Below, piece after piece: positions 32,791 to 45,716 of a stretch of 64,000 nt of DNA. Every line of letters starts with the position of its first letter. The stretch's first letter is position 1. Below the pieces are notes generated by a model, which did no database searches, was not told the origin of the DNA, and was given only the letters and a program-made list of their open reading frames with translations. Position numbers and translations under genes: made by a program. This DNA is from Falciphora oryzae (taxonomy: Eukaryota; Ascomycota; Sordariomycetes; Magnaporthales; Magnaporthaceae): the NCBI GenBank assembly GCA_000733355.1, contig JNVV01000006.1:1-64000 (forward strand), written 5' to 3'.

Positions 32791-34662
32791 ATGTTTGGCG
32801 GCGGTTCTGCCTCATCCAAAGCCGACGGTTCGATCGCCACGAATACCCCCGGCGGCACAGGCGCCACGAATACCGCCGCAAAGACGTCGCCATCTAGTTC
32901 GTCCCCTGGAGGAGCAAGCGCCAACAAATCCCCTTCACCCGAGGATGCGGACGCGACATCGGGCACTGCCAACCTACCTACCAGTAGTGAAAAACGGAGT
33001 GGAAACGGAAGCCCGGCAGCATCCGTCGGCGCTGCCGAGCAGAAGAAGCGTCGAAGCAGTGGCGTCAGCAGCAAGGCCAGCAGCCTTCTTGCTAGCGCCA
33101 AGAGTACATTGAACTTTGCCCAAGGTGGCGCGCGCGCCTCCGGTGCTAACCCGGCGAGCCAGACGCCCCTCCAAAAGCTCGGAAAGCAAGACCCTGCCCT
33201 CGCTGTACCACAGGGCCAGCATAACAACTCGGCGGGCGAATCCTTGCCTGGACCTCGGTCCACCTTCCGGGTCGGCGTGTGGGAAGACCGCAACAAAAAA
33301 TGCCGGCGAACTATGGAGGACACCCACGCGTTTCTCTACAATTTTCTCCACACGCCTTCGCCCACCGCATCGGGAGGCGATAGCGGCACTAACCCCCCGG
33401 CTGCCGGCGCGCCGGGCTACGAAACGGCAGAGACGGACAATGGATATTTCGCCATATTCGACGGGCATGCAGGAACCTTTGCTGCAGACTGGTGCGGGAA
33501 GAAGCTGCACCTGATCTTGGAGGAAACAATCAGGAAAAACCCCCACGTACCCATCCCAGAGCTTCTCGACCAGACATTCACGACCGTGGATGCGCAACTA
33601 GAAAAGCTACCAGTCAAGAACAGCGGCTGCACTGCCGCCATAGCGGTGCTGCGCTGGGAGGACCGAGTTCCAAGCAGCCAATCTGCGACGGGGTCACAGC
33701 CGGTCGGCGCGGCAAAGGCTTTCGAGGATAACCCAAAGCCCGAGGACGCCAGAGGCGGGGAGGTGGCTGGGCCCCGCGCTCCGGACACGCGGGCCAAGGC
33801 GCCCGTGTCGAGACAGCGCGTGCTCTATACGGCAAACGTAGGCGATGCTCGTATCATCCTCTGCCGCTCGGGCAAAGCACTGCGGTTGTCCTATGATCAC
33901 AAAGGTAGCGACGAGAACGAAGGAAAACGCATCACCAACGCCGGCGGCCTCATACTCAATAATCGCGTCAATGGAGTCCTGGCCGTAACCAGAGCTTTGG
34001 GCGATACGTACATGAAGGACCTCGTTACGGGCCACCCTTATACGACCGAGACGGTAATCCAGGCCGATCTGGACGAGTTCATTATCATTGCCTGCGATGG
34101 GGTATGTCCCTTCCGAGTTTTCCCTCCATGGGCTGTCCTAGTCGACCCCTAGCCTTTGTCTCGTCTTTTTTTTTTATTTTTTTTATTTTTATAAATACCT
34201 GTTGCATATGAATCTAGCTAACGCGCCTTGAAGCTATGGGACGTGTGCGACGACCAAGAAGCCGTCGATCAAGTCAGAAACATACAGGATCCGGCCGCCG
34301 CCTCCAAATTGCTGGTCAACCATGCGCTTGCCCGCTTCAGCACAGACAATCTTTCATGCATGATTGTGCGATTCGATAAGCAGGCTCTGGCGGACGGACA
34401 GGCAGCCAACGAACCCCTTGATGGCGGAGAGGGCGACGCCGGAGGAAAACCGAGCGAGGCGGATCGAATTGTGAATGCAGCGAAACAGAAAGTCGCTGAC
34501 GGTGGCGTCCCAGCCATTGGGGTTTCTCCCAGCAGCAACGCCCCGCGAGGTCATGATGCTATTCCGTCGATCACTGAGGAGCCCTCGGCGATCGCGGACC
34601 AATCCGACACGCCGCCTAGTGAGGCGAGACCGGTAGAGCCTTCCAAAGACGGTCGAGCCTGA
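32791..34662 (+). CDS. ptc1: Protein phosphatase 2C, Ptc1 type
   Basis: Mg2+/Mn2+-dependent Ser/Thr phosphatase; Ptc1 in yeasts restrains stress and cell-wall MAP kinase pathways. Exons 32791-34101 and 34234-34662 encode 579 aa. Start is the first in-frame ATG ([10 protein letters not shown]); the frame is open further upstream but lacks an ATG. After a disordered Ser/Gly-rich N-terminus come [15 protein letters not shown], the metal-binding [33 protein letters not shown], and ACDG|LWDVCDD, which the intron divides. An insert of about 55 residues separates [10 protein letters not shown] and ANVGD. Placement with Ptc1 rests on the [13 protein letters not shown] region; other PP2C classes are possible. 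Confidence 0.88.
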
Positions 34663-36265
34663 TGGCCGCATAGATTCGGCTCCAGAGGCTCTGCGTCTCT
34701 CACATGGATATCTTATGTTCGAGGGCGGGTTGGACAAGCATTATTGGGTGCTACAGCAACGCACCAAGAGTGCGGTGGAAGTTGGACTCGCATCCCTGGT
34801 CGGCGGACGCTCGGCTGCGCTGCGTGTTGCCAACGAGTGGGATAATTGAAGAGAGCATACGCACATATGCATATGTGGAGGGATGCCTCAGAACTATCGA
34901 GTAAGTGGTGGGAATTGCAGCCTGGTGTGTCGCGGGCCTCTTTTGAAGCATATGGGGGTAGTGGCGAAGCGATTCCCGACTCACCATGGTGTGGTGTGTA
35001 AGAAGGTTGCTTGGTAGAGGTTCAGAGACGGATAGTTTGTGCAGGGTGGCTGACAAGGGGCAAGTGGTTCACAGAGCACATACAAAGGCGCGGCTAGGGA
35101 GACCAGTTATCGTCCTACAAATCTGATCCGCACTCTTTCCTGCACCCAGTAGAAATGGATTGGAGGCCATCTCGCTCCGGACAGTGGATTCCACGCGGCG
35201 CGTGCATTCCGTGCACCCACATTCAGGGTTCAATGTAAAGGTACCTGCCCAGGTACCGAGATACGTGTGCGTTTACGGGTGAAGGAATGTATCATGATGG
35301 TGGACCCTTTGTACCATGATACCCGCCGTGGACGGGGCTACCTGGTGCTCTCTTTCGTGCCAGAAGGACAGAGGTCGGCGGGTTGGCCTCCTTTTAGTGG
35401 CGCGAATACCTGAGTCTGCATTCAAGGAGGGTGGCACTTCAAGCAGGTACATCACTAAGCGACGTCGGCAAACAAGAGGGCAGGTCTGTTTAGGCAGCCA
35501 GCAGACTCTGAGGCGCAGTGTCTCCTGAATTATGCATGCACGCGTTTTTGTGCATATGAAAACGCATTGACATTTTCCCTCAGGGGCTGGCCCAGCCAAC
35601 CAGAGAATGGGAAAGCCGTTTGCTGGAAAGCCCACTGTAATACGGGGTAACCTTGCAGCTAATATCAAATCCGACCAAATCGGCCTATCCAACTCGAATC
35701 TCTTGCCTGGGGGTCATTTCTTTCGACAAGGCCGTTTGCGCCGTGATTCCCCCCAAGTGGACTGGCTCTTGCTGAATCGATAAAGGAGAGACAGGGAGAA
35801 AACAAGCGACACGACCAACGAAAAGCAAGACAACCCAAACCACACGTCAAATAAAGAATACACGCCTAACTGCCGAATTCAATTCGTCACAACCACCTCA
35901 CCTCACCCCGAGCGAGCGCAGATGGCCATTGCTGTCGCGCCTCAGTCGAGCGATCCGTGACGGCGATCCGTGACCCGGGCCGGAACCGAGAACGGCAACG
36001 AACCGAGGCTGGATGCCGAAGATATGGGAAGGGGAAGGGAACAAGGGCCTAGAAACGCCGAAACACAGCAGAGACCAACAGCCCCGGAGCAGGCTCGTGG
36101 GAGCGCCGCCTGAAGGGGCGCTGTATCACCGGACGGGAAGTCGGTCGGCTTCCTTGGGCTGGTCTCGCCCGTTGCCATCCATCCGCGCCTCCGCGCCTGC
36201 AACAACGCGCAGTCTCGCCGCCCCCGAACCAAGCCAGAGAGGGCAGGGCGCCACGCTTCGAGGAG
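34663..36265. other. Intergenic region ptc1 to ADF-H gene
   Basis: 1.6 kb, no gene recognised. Contains the palindrome GGTACCTGCCCAGGTACC at 35240-35257 and, near 36170-36240, a GC-rich leader for the next gene. Confidence 0.4.
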
Positions 36266-39200
36266 ATGTCGCTAAATGGGCTGGACGCACCCGAACTCAA
36301 GGAAGCCCACGACGCTGCTGCCGCTGAGCCGGGAGGATGGTGCGTGCCTCCGGCCTACTTGACTTTGCTGCTACATCACACTGCACTTTTTTTTTTTTTC
36401 TTCTTCTTCTTCTTTCCTTTTTTATGTTGCTTGTATATCCTTTTATTATTTCTATCCTGTGCCCTCCTTGCGTGTCCGCTCACCTGTCCCGCCGCAGTCG
36501 CCCGGGCACGCATAACGAACGCATTTTCAAGCTGACGCGATGGACACGTTCTACTACCTAGGTTCCTCCTGCAATACGCCGGCCGCGACGCCGTCGAGCT
36601 CCTCGGCAAGGGCAGCGGGGGTATTGTCGAGATCCGAAACGCCATTGCCCAGTATGAGGAGCCGTCGCCGCTGTACGGCTTCCTGCGTTATCGCAGACGG
36701 AACGTCATCATCAAGTACCTGCCCGACAATTGCTCCCGTCTAGTTCAAGCCCGAGTCACTGTGCACCTGGACTCGGTGTGCGAGCGCTTCTCGCCCCATG
36801 ACACCGTGTTCGAAATTGCTGCCGCAAAGGAGCTGAAGGACACGCGCTTGTCCGCCGCCTGCTCGCTGCACACAGCCTCGGGATCGATGTCCTCGTCCAC
36901 TAGCTCGCTCCGCCGCCGCCGCCTGATGGAGATCGCGGAGGAGGAGGAGGAAGAGCAGCGGGCGACTAAGCGACAGTCAGTCGGCGCTGCCGACGAGGCT
37001 GACCGGCCCAGCTCGCCCGCAGAAGCCCCCGTGGCTCTAGACCCAGCACTCGCCGCATCGCCAGAGGCGTCGCAGTTTTCTGGGGCGGCCGAACCACCAG
37101 CATTCGTGGGTGCGCCACGCCCTGCCTCACCTGCCAAGTCGCTCGGCGCCAGCGGAAGCGGCTCCTTCCAGGCTGGCCGGTCCGATTTATCCGCATACCA
37201 TTCGTCATCTCCCTTCTCAGTCAGGCCCAAAGTGAAGCTCGGCCCGCGACCTTCCCTCGACACGAGCGGCCGGCCCCGAACTGCGGCTGGGAGCACCTTC
37301 AGGCCAATATCGACAATCCCGGCTGGTTTCAAGATGATGTCCAAGACAGGAAAGAAGGACAGGCCGCAAGGCGCCGACGAGGAGCACGGTGACACCGATG
37401 GCCTCGACGACTCGGCAGGGGAGACGCCGCCTATGTCGTCTATACAAACTGGGGATCTTGCCTCAACGGAGCACCTCGCTGCGCCCGATACCAACGCGGC
37501 ATCGCCCCCCAGGCCGCACACTAGTGGAGGGAGATCGACAACCGCCACTGCCGGCGTTAAGGTGACGCCTGCTGCCACGGCCAAGCCAGGTCCAACAGGG
37601 CCGGGCATGATGAGCCCCGAGAAGTCGCGCCTGATGAAGGCGATGCAGCTCAGAGAGAAGAAGAAGAAGGAGCAGGAGGCGCTGATGGCCTCAGCTAGCG
37701 AAACTACGAGCGGCGGTGACGGCTCTCCAACGGCAGCCGGCAAATCGGACGTCGCGTCGGCACGTTTGGACGACGCAGTCGGCGAGCCATCCAGCTTGGC
37801 CGAGTGCCATCAACAAGACCAGGCAGCCGACGAAGAGAAGGACTTGGCGGGGACCAGCGGCGTCGCCGGCGAGCATCAGGTGCCGCCAGGCTCCAGAGAC
37901 GAGACGACGGATGATGTCGCTTCATTGCTGCTCCCGGACCGAGCATCGGTGGATGCGCAGACAGACTCGCACCCTGCATCTCCTCTGGTCGCGCCCTCCG
38001 AGATCGGCAACTCGACCAAAGCCTCCTCTGTGTCCGAGTCCACCGACGAAACGGCGTTGAAGTCCAAGGGCAGCGTTGCTGATGCAACAACCGAGGCCGA
38101 TGATGAGCGCCCCAGAACCGCGACTCCAGCCGCCGAAGACAGTGGCGACACGAGGCTGAGGCCACAACAATTGGGCCAGCCAGAGGAGGCGGCTCCGGCG
38201 ATGCTAACCACCGCGAACGCGCCTTGTGCCGATAACAGTGGGGCACATTCCGATGCTTCGACAAGCGCCACAACGGGACAAGGGGGCATTCCTGGGCACA
38301 CAGAAGATGTTGGGAATGCTGACAGCGGGCACATCCCTGGCACGCCACCACCGGTCCTGGAAGCACTGCTGCTGAAGACGCCGATATACAACGTCTCGGA
38401 CGTGTCGCGAGAAGAGCAACAACCCAAGGCCACGCCAGAGAGCCCCAGAGGCAGCACCCAGGCCAACACAACACCAACTGGCGACGAGCCCGGGCCTACT
38501 GCAGGTCCCGAGGCAGACTCAGCCCAGCCAGAGCCCGAATCAAAGCGATCAAGGCGCCTGCAAGCAGCTGGGGTCGAGCCCATCCAGATAGGCCTTGCGG
38601 CGGATACGGCGACGGTCACTGACGACGAGGACCTGATAGACGAAATGCAATCTGCAACCCTGCACGAGGCCAGACCCATGCTCGTGTCAAAATCCCCGAT
38701 CACGCCCGTCTTTCCCCCGTCGGGCGGCGGCGCTTACAATGATGGTAGCTTGAGCCCGACGTTCAATGTTTCTGGTCCTGATGGGCCCGGCGCGGCCGTG
38801 GCCCCGGCGCGGACCGCGGCCCGGGCGGTGTCAAATCCTACGTCCAATGGGCAGTTGGCAGGCGCTGGCGACGCGCCGCAGCTGCAGCCGCCGGCCAACA
38901 GGGCAGCGTCTTCGGGGCCGGCGTTTCTGCAGAGGGTGGCCCAGCAGAGACCTGGGTCGTCCTCGTCGGTGGCGTCGGCGTCCGGTAATACGGCGGCCAA
39001 GAAGATAGGCATGGGCAGCAGCATATCACAGCGCATCAAGGCGCTGGAGAAACTCTCGTCGGCTTCCGGGGGACTGGCGACCCCGAGCAACGCCCCGGAA
39101 CGGCCGCAGTCGGCCTTCTTTTCGGTGCGGCCGTCCAGCGTGCGCGAGCCGTCGAGATCACCGTCAGTGGCCGAGCGAGCTAGCTCCCTGCGCGTGGAGA

Positions 39201-40597
39201 AAAACACGCCATCGCCGCCGCAGTCGCGCGACCGAGAGGGCTCGGCGGCCGCCGCAGGTGGCCTGCGCGAGAGGTCCGGGTCCATCTCTAGCAGGCTGTC
39301 GGTCTTTGAGGGCGGTAGCCTGCCCCGGGGCCGGCCAGAGTCGATTCAGGTGACGGCCCGGATCGTGAGGGATCCTCTGCAGTCTCTCCAAAGGGCCCCA
39401 GAGCCCCCGCGGGCAGACGCCGCAGAGCCCGTCGTGCTGGATCTGAAGCACTCGCCCCTCGTGGTCGATCATCACCGGCCCACCACAAGCCCGTCGGGCG
39501 GAACGCTCGACGTGACCACAGAGTCGCGCAAGACTACCATTCTGCAGCGCCGCCTTTCACGCGACCAGCGCAGGTCCCAGTCGGCCGAGGACGACGACGG
39601 CGCGGTCGTGGACGTCAACAACAATGGCGAGTCTGAAGCGACGACCGAGGACCGCCCGCGCCGCCGGTCGTCCCTGACCATCGTCAAGGACTTTATCAAG
39701 GATCGCCGCAGCTCAGTACGGGGCGCGAGGTCGCCATCGACCGACAATCTGAGCCTAGGCCCTGGGCCGAGCGCCAGCCCCAATCCGGCAGCCAGTCCGT
39801 CAAGGTCGCCCTCGCGGCCGCCGTCGACGCACCACAACTCAGTGTTCCCGCGCCGCCTCAGCATCTCGAGCCGCCGCTCTTCGATGAGCAAGGACCGTGA
39901 TGGTATTGCGACGCCACTCCTCTCGCCCACTCGCACGGCCGAGACAAGCGGATCAGGAGACGAGGCCATGGGCCGAATGGGTGGCAGCGACGGGCAGAAG
40001 AAAAACGGCTCGGGGAGCAAGAGCCGGGCCAGCCGCTTCATCAGGCGGCTATCGAACTCGCTGAGCTCCAGCCGCAAGGCCGTGACGCCGACCAGATCTC
40101 CCACGGTGACCGAGGAGGTTTGCGACGGCGAGATAGGCCACGCCGTGACCGGCTCGGGCCGCGGAGCCGCCCAGCAGCAGAAGCAGCCGGCCATCGTGGC
40201 CAACATGGGCGACGTTAATGTCCAGTTCCCGGACAACCTTCTCTGGAAGCGCCGGGCCATGTGTCTCGACTCGCAAGGGTTCCTGATCCTGAGCGCGGGG
40301 CAGACAGCTGCCGCCGCGGGCTCTGTCGTCACCAAACGCTACCACCTGAGCGAATTCAGAACCCCCTATGCCCCGGAGATGGAGCAGCAGGAGCTGCCCA
40401 ATAGTGTCTGCCTGGACTTCGTGGACGGCTCAAGCCTGCAGATCGCGTGTGAGGACCGCGCCGGCCAGCTTAGTGCTCTCCAGGGTTTGTCTGCCCCCAT
40501 GCTCTCCGTCTGCTGTTCTTGATCAATGCTGACCATTATCTGCGTATATATAGAACTTCAAGCTGCCCACCAGAGCCACACGACGTTCGGGCAGTAG
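36266..40597 (+). CDS. Large ADF-homology domain protein with PH-like C-terminus
   Basis: Exons 36266-36339, 36562-40484 and 40554-40597 encode 1346 aa. The N-terminus (MSLNGLDAPELKEAHD, then FLLQYAGRDAVELLGKGSGG to HDTVFEIAAAKEL, about 1-125) matches an actin-depolymerising-factor homology domain of the drebrin/coactosin type. Over 1000 residues of Ser/Pro/Ala-rich, probably disordered sequence follow, with basic Ser-Arg clusters (SSRRSSMSKDR, RASRFIRRLSN). The last 110 residues (VQFPDNLLWKRRAMCLD...YHLSEFRTPYAP...CLDFVDGSSLQIACED) look like a PH domain. Splices at W|FLL and ALQ|ELQ restore family-like sequence; exon 3 codes for 14 residues. Probably links cortical actin to membranes; the function is inferred. 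No symbol assigned. Confidence 0.83.
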
Positions 40598-42062
40598 GGG
40601 CCGCCAATCACGCCGGGAACACGGCGCCATGTCGACGCTCCTTTTAGCTTTTTGTTTATGTTTCCCTATTTCTTCGCCCACCCACGCACACTCATCCACC
40701 CACGCTCTCTACCTCTTCATTTTTGTTTCTATTTTATTATTTTTTCACCCACGTTGTTTTGCTTCCTTTCCGCCTCGCCTGTTTGTGTTCAGTGTTGCTC
40801 GCCGTTAACCTCCCTGGCTCTTGGTCGATATTAACCCAAGGCCAACACGACACTTTGAGCGCCGCCTCCCTGCCATTGCTGTATTCCATGTCCCTTCAAG
40901 CCCTCGTCTCGCCTCATCTCGGTGCCCTCCCCGCCTCCCTTCACATCCCATCTGATTCACCCACCCTTCCCGGTTCTGTCTATCGATTCCCTTTGTCCTG
41001 CAGTAAAACAGCCAAGATACCCGCAACGTAGCTTGGAGATGGTTTCGTTTTTGTCAGTTTCCCTTTCCGTCAAGCATACATGTACACCTCGTCGGCCGCG
41101 CAGGACCAAGCCTCGCTGCGCAACGAGGCTTTTCATCTCACGACTGTCTTATTTGCACTCTGTCCGCGTGGTTCAATGCTGCCTCGCTGAAGCTGCCGCA
41201 CCCCGTCTCAGCCAGATGCCTACGCCAAGCACATCCCATATATTCTCCTTGACCCTTAGATTTACTGTGTCTGCCCGCACTATACCACCTCTCCCCTTCG
41301 TCTAACACACAAATATTCTCTGACAAGACTGCGCACTGCGTGGTCTTCGTCTTATAATCCTCCCTTGTTCCCAGCCCTGTCCATTTTTTGTCTTGTCACT
41401 TTTGCCCCTCTGGTTTTCTTTTGTATCTTTCCCCCTTATCGCTCGATCCCAACAACCCCACAATTCTTCTCCGATCCTTTAGTTGCCCCGCGCGCTGATA
41501 GATAATCACCGGGCGCGAGTGGTAACTAGGTACCGCCACTTCATGAGCATTTATCTTGTTAGCAATGGGTGGCTTTGTTGGTTTGGTAATTTAGTGTCAA
41601 AAGGCTCGGAATCGAACCCTCGCTTTTTTTTTTTTTTTTTAATGCATCTTCAAAGTCGGTATATATGTTCCTCTTTCTGGGCATCTATCATGGACCGGAC
41701 ACATAAGCGGCGAACCAGTGCATACTCGCCCGCCTAGCCCACCGATTCCCAGCACTTGTATGCCTAGACATACGACTGCCAACTCGTAAGCACAGGGGAA
41801 TGGCCATCACTAGGGTGCCTGCCGTCCGCCCGACGCACAACAATAAGGACGAGGCCAGCAGCAGCCATTGTAACATGATGGAGATGCCCCATATGCAGAG
41901 GTTGATATCATCCATTTACTTATCCACCAATATGTATGTGCATACAGATGTTTGTCCATCGCTCAGCCGTAAGTCTCGTGTAAATCAAACTAGGTATAGG
42001 AAGACGTGGGTGACGAGCGCGGGGCGCGTGTTGAGAATCCCCTTGCTTGAATTTGCGGTTCA
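40598..42062. other. Convergent 3' region
   Basis: 1.46 kb between two convergent genes, very pyrimidine-rich at 40640-41470 with a T18 run at 41622-41640. No gene supported. Confidence 0.4.
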
Positions 42063-45000
42063 CTAGTAGGCACTCCCTTCGGCGGCTGGGAACTGATCCA
42101 TGGCCATGTACTCCAACAAGTCTATGCCACCCACATTGACACCTTCGGCGGTCATGGCAACGGCCGAGTCGCCCATGTTCTGGAAAAAGGCAGGCCCGGT
42201 CGGGAGGTACCACATCTCGTTGCTCGAGTTGTTCCACTCGGACGGGTCGCCAAACAGGTTGTCGGGCATGCTGCCGTGGTGGTGCTCGAGCCCGGCGCCC
42301 GCTGCCGGCGTGGACGGACCGCCAAAGACGGATCCGCTCGGGTAGAGGTTTCCGGTGCTGATTTCAAAGGGCGTCGCCGAGATATTGACGGGCGTCCCAC
42401 ACCGTTCTGTCGGGGCTGCTGTCCCAGCTCCAGCTCCGGCTCCAACTGCGCCGCCTGCTCCGTGATTAGTCACTGCTGCCGCCGCCGCCGCCGCCGCTGT
42501 GGAGAGTGATGCCAGAGTCCCTGAACCGTTGGGCCGCAGCCACTGCTCCGAGGTCGAGCCGTCGGGGCCCGCGTGGTGACGCCACTGTCCGCTGGGGACA
42601 GTCGGTGCGGCCGGGCCGGCGACGGGGTGGTCTATGCTGTGTGCGTGTGCCTGCTGCGGCTGTGGGCTGGGGCGGGCGGCCGACGAAGCGCCCGACGCGG
42701 GCTGAGCGCTGCCTCCGGGGCCGGTGGCCGGGGCGTGGATGAACCTGTTGCGCAGGCGGCTCGTCAGCGACTCGAGAAGGTCGGCAAAGCGCTTCCCCAG
42801 GTGCACATCGTCGACGACGCAGTTGCGCAGGGCGTCGACGGTGCGGTCCATCAGGCCGATGGACAGCTCAACGTCAGAGCGCGGAGCGCCGAGAGCGAAG
42901 GTCTTGAGCAGGAACATGGCGCCGCTGATGATGCGGAAGTAGGTGCGGACGGGGGCGTGCTTCAGGTAGTCGTTGGGCAGCAGGCCGTCGACGACGGTGC
43001 GCAGCAGGTTGCGACTGCCGTCGACCACCTCCTTGACGTACTCCTGGTCGGCGACGCCGAAGCCGCCGAGGCTGCCGAGTGGCAGCTTGCCAAAGTAGTT
43101 TTGGGTCTGAGGCGACAGCTGCTCGGCGCCGGCGGTGGCTGCGTGGCCGGCGTTGCTGGTGCAGCGCTCAACAACGGCCTGCAGCGACAACGAGTTGACG
43201 TAGATGCGCACGTACTCGTACTCGATGGTCAAAATGTGGCGGATGTAGGGCGGCAGGCGGAAGCGCTCGAACTGGCGCCACCACTCGCCCAGCATGGGCT
43301 GGAACTCCTCGAGCAGGCCGATGTAGCGGCCGCTCTGGATGATGTCGGTGGTGTGCTTGCGCGAGCGAAACAGCTTTTCGTTGCCGACAAACATGGCGTT
43401 GCTGATGCCCGCCCAGCAGTGGATGATCTGGTCGTCCAGCTCCAGGTCCGGGATGTAGTTGAAGCCTCCCGACAGCGACGACAGGCTGGTGCCGGGCGTG
43501 GCGACGCCCTCGACCGACGCCGGCCGCCGCCGCGCCGTCACCACGGGGTCCGACTTGCGCAGGTTCTCGGGCACCATGTTGGTCCAGCCGAGCCGCCCGG
43601 CCAGCTGACTCAGGTAGATGAGCAGCAGCCGCTTGATGCGGTGCGCTCGCAGCCGGTACGTCTCCTCCTCGTACTCTGGCCGCGTGATGGCCCCGGCCGC
43701 CAGCAGCTCGTCGATGTCGTCGAACACGCCCAGCTCGTACGCGAGGCCCATCGCGGTGCTCAGCAGCATCCAGCACATGCGGTCGCTGCGCCACGCCGGC
43801 TCCAGCCAGCTCTCGATGCGCTTGCCGCCAACGCCCGTCGCCGCCGCCGCCCGGCCCCCCGCTCCCACCCCCACTCCCACCCCGTCGGGCCCTGCCGCCG
43901 CGTCTGCTAGGCCCGCCACTCCATCGTAGATCGATGGCAGTAACAGCTCGTCGATGGCCTCGGCCGGCGGGAAGTGCAGCGCCCGTGGGTGCCACTCAGT
44001 CAGGATCATGAGCGACTCGATGGTGCCCAGCGTGCGCAGACTGCCCTTGCGGAGTCCCCGCCAGGGCGCCGTGCTGGACGTCTGGCTCTCGTCCAGGGGT
44101 CCCGGGCCCCCAGAGCCGCAGAAGCCGCCGCCGAAGGCCTCCTGCCCCCACACGACTCGCTCGATCATGCCGCGGAGATAGGTCCACAGCTGCTCGTGGA
44201 TCGCGTGCGACCGACAGTGCCCGCCCGTGCCCGGCATCCGGCGGTAGCGCGACGCGATGGTCAGCAGCGTCACCGTCAGGATTGGCTCCTCCGTCAGCAG
44301 TGTCAGGTGTGCCGCCGCGTTGCTAAACGTCGGCGGCGATATGGGTGTCAGGGGGGAGAGATATTTATAATAGCTAAAGGCAGATGAAGAAGGCGGCAGT
44401 GGCGGCGGCGGTCAGCAGCGGGGCGACAAATAGACGGTGGACCACGGGTTCAGTTGTGACTCGCGCATAGATACTCACTAGTCAATGTAGTCGATGGCCT
44501 CCTGGGCCGTGAACCAGCCAGCTCGCACGAAACGGAACCGCGCCCATGCCTTGAGCGCCTCGGCGTAGCCGGGGTCGCCGTCCGAGTCGCGCTTGGCCGT
44601 CAGCTGCGGGTCGATGGGCTCGCCAGCCTCGCGGCCGCCCCGGCGTGCCGCCTGGCTTGAGCGACGCCGGCGATGCTGGTCGCGCAAGTGCGACTGACCG
44701 CCGTCGCCATCGGCCTCGTGGAGCCCGGCTGGAATGCGCGCCGTGGCGGAGTGCCCCGGTCCCGGTTGCGGAACCAGGAAGCTCACTGACGGCGGTGGTC
44801 CGGCCCGCTGGGGGCGCACGTCCATGCCCGCATCGCTGTGCTTGTGTGGACTATTTTTCGTTGTTTCACGAACCGAGGTTACATGCGTCAGCTTCCGTTG
44901 ATCGTCCTGCGGCAGAGACTCGCCAGAGGAAACATACCTGTCCGTTGCTGCCTTGTACAGCAGGTCGAGGGCGTCGTGGGGTCCGTACACCTCGCGCCGC

Positions 45001-45716
45001 ATAACAGAGCGTGCCTCTAGATTCTCTAGCGGTGTATTAGGCTCGTCGGCAGCGCTGCCGAGCCCGCGGTCTGCAGACGAGCGAGCTAGGCCGCCGCCGC
45101 CATGGTCGACGGCCGGCATGGAGCCGCGACGGGGTCTGGGGAGCGGCTGTGAACGACCCTGCGAGCCGCCAGGGGTGAGCGGTGCGTCCGTGTAGAGTCG
45201 GTGGTCCAGTGGCGGCGGCGAGGCGGCAGTGCGGCGCTTGCGGCCGTTGCGGGCCACGTAGTCGTCCTCGGCGCCCGACAGCGTCTCATCGTCGGCCTTG
45301 CGCTTGCGGCGGGTGGCGCTGAAAAAGCACTCCTTGCTCTCGCGACGGCAGCGCACGCACGGGGGGTCGTGGGGGTTGTCGACGCTGCCGAGGTCGCAGC
45401 GCACCTTGCGCCTGCGGCACGGGATGCATGCCTGGTAGACGCGTCGGTGTTGCGGCGGCTGGGACGAGGCGGCCGTTGGCGCGGCGGCCGACGATGCCGA
45501 CGAAAGGGCCGAAGGAGGCGGCGGAGGTGGCGGCGGCGGCAGCGGTGAGTGCTGCTGGCGGGCCGCGATGCTGGGGGCGGCGGCAGCCGCTGGGGAGGGC
45601 GAGGGCGAGGGCGAGGTCCGGCGGGGAGAGGAGGCGGCGGGGCGGGAGGCGGCCGGGTTGGGGGCGCGGTCGGCGTGGTCGGGGCCGCGCGCGGCATCGG
45701 CGGCGTACTGGGCCAT
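42063..45716 (-). CDS. Zn2Cys6 transcription factor
   Basis: Fungal binuclear-cluster regulator, nuclear. Exons (minus) 45716-44938, 44850-44479 and 44373-42063 encode 1153 aa. After a Pro/Ala-rich N-terminus the cluster is CX2CX6CX12CX2CX6C, Cys 97, 100, 107, 120, 123 and 130 ([16 protein letters not shown]...[15 protein letters not shown]), followed by a basic stretch TRRKRK. The rest resembles the fungal-specific middle homology region (helical: [28 protein letters not shown]), then a Gly/Ala-rich tail with an acidic end. Intron 1 is 87 bp and leaves the frame open, so it is easily missed. The cluster resembles Aro80-type regulators of aromatic amino acid catabolism, but only loosely; target genes are unknown. 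Confidence 0.88.

Noticed and set aside
41590..41645. tRNA-like B box (GGTTCGATTCC on the minus strand) followed by TTTT
   Set aside because: The place where the tRNA body should be is an A18 run, and no D arm or acceptor pairing exists.
42573..43910. 445-residue open frame on the plus strand
   Set aside because: Antisense shadow of the Zn2Cys6 gene, whose minus-strand frame has the zinc cluster and consistent splicing.
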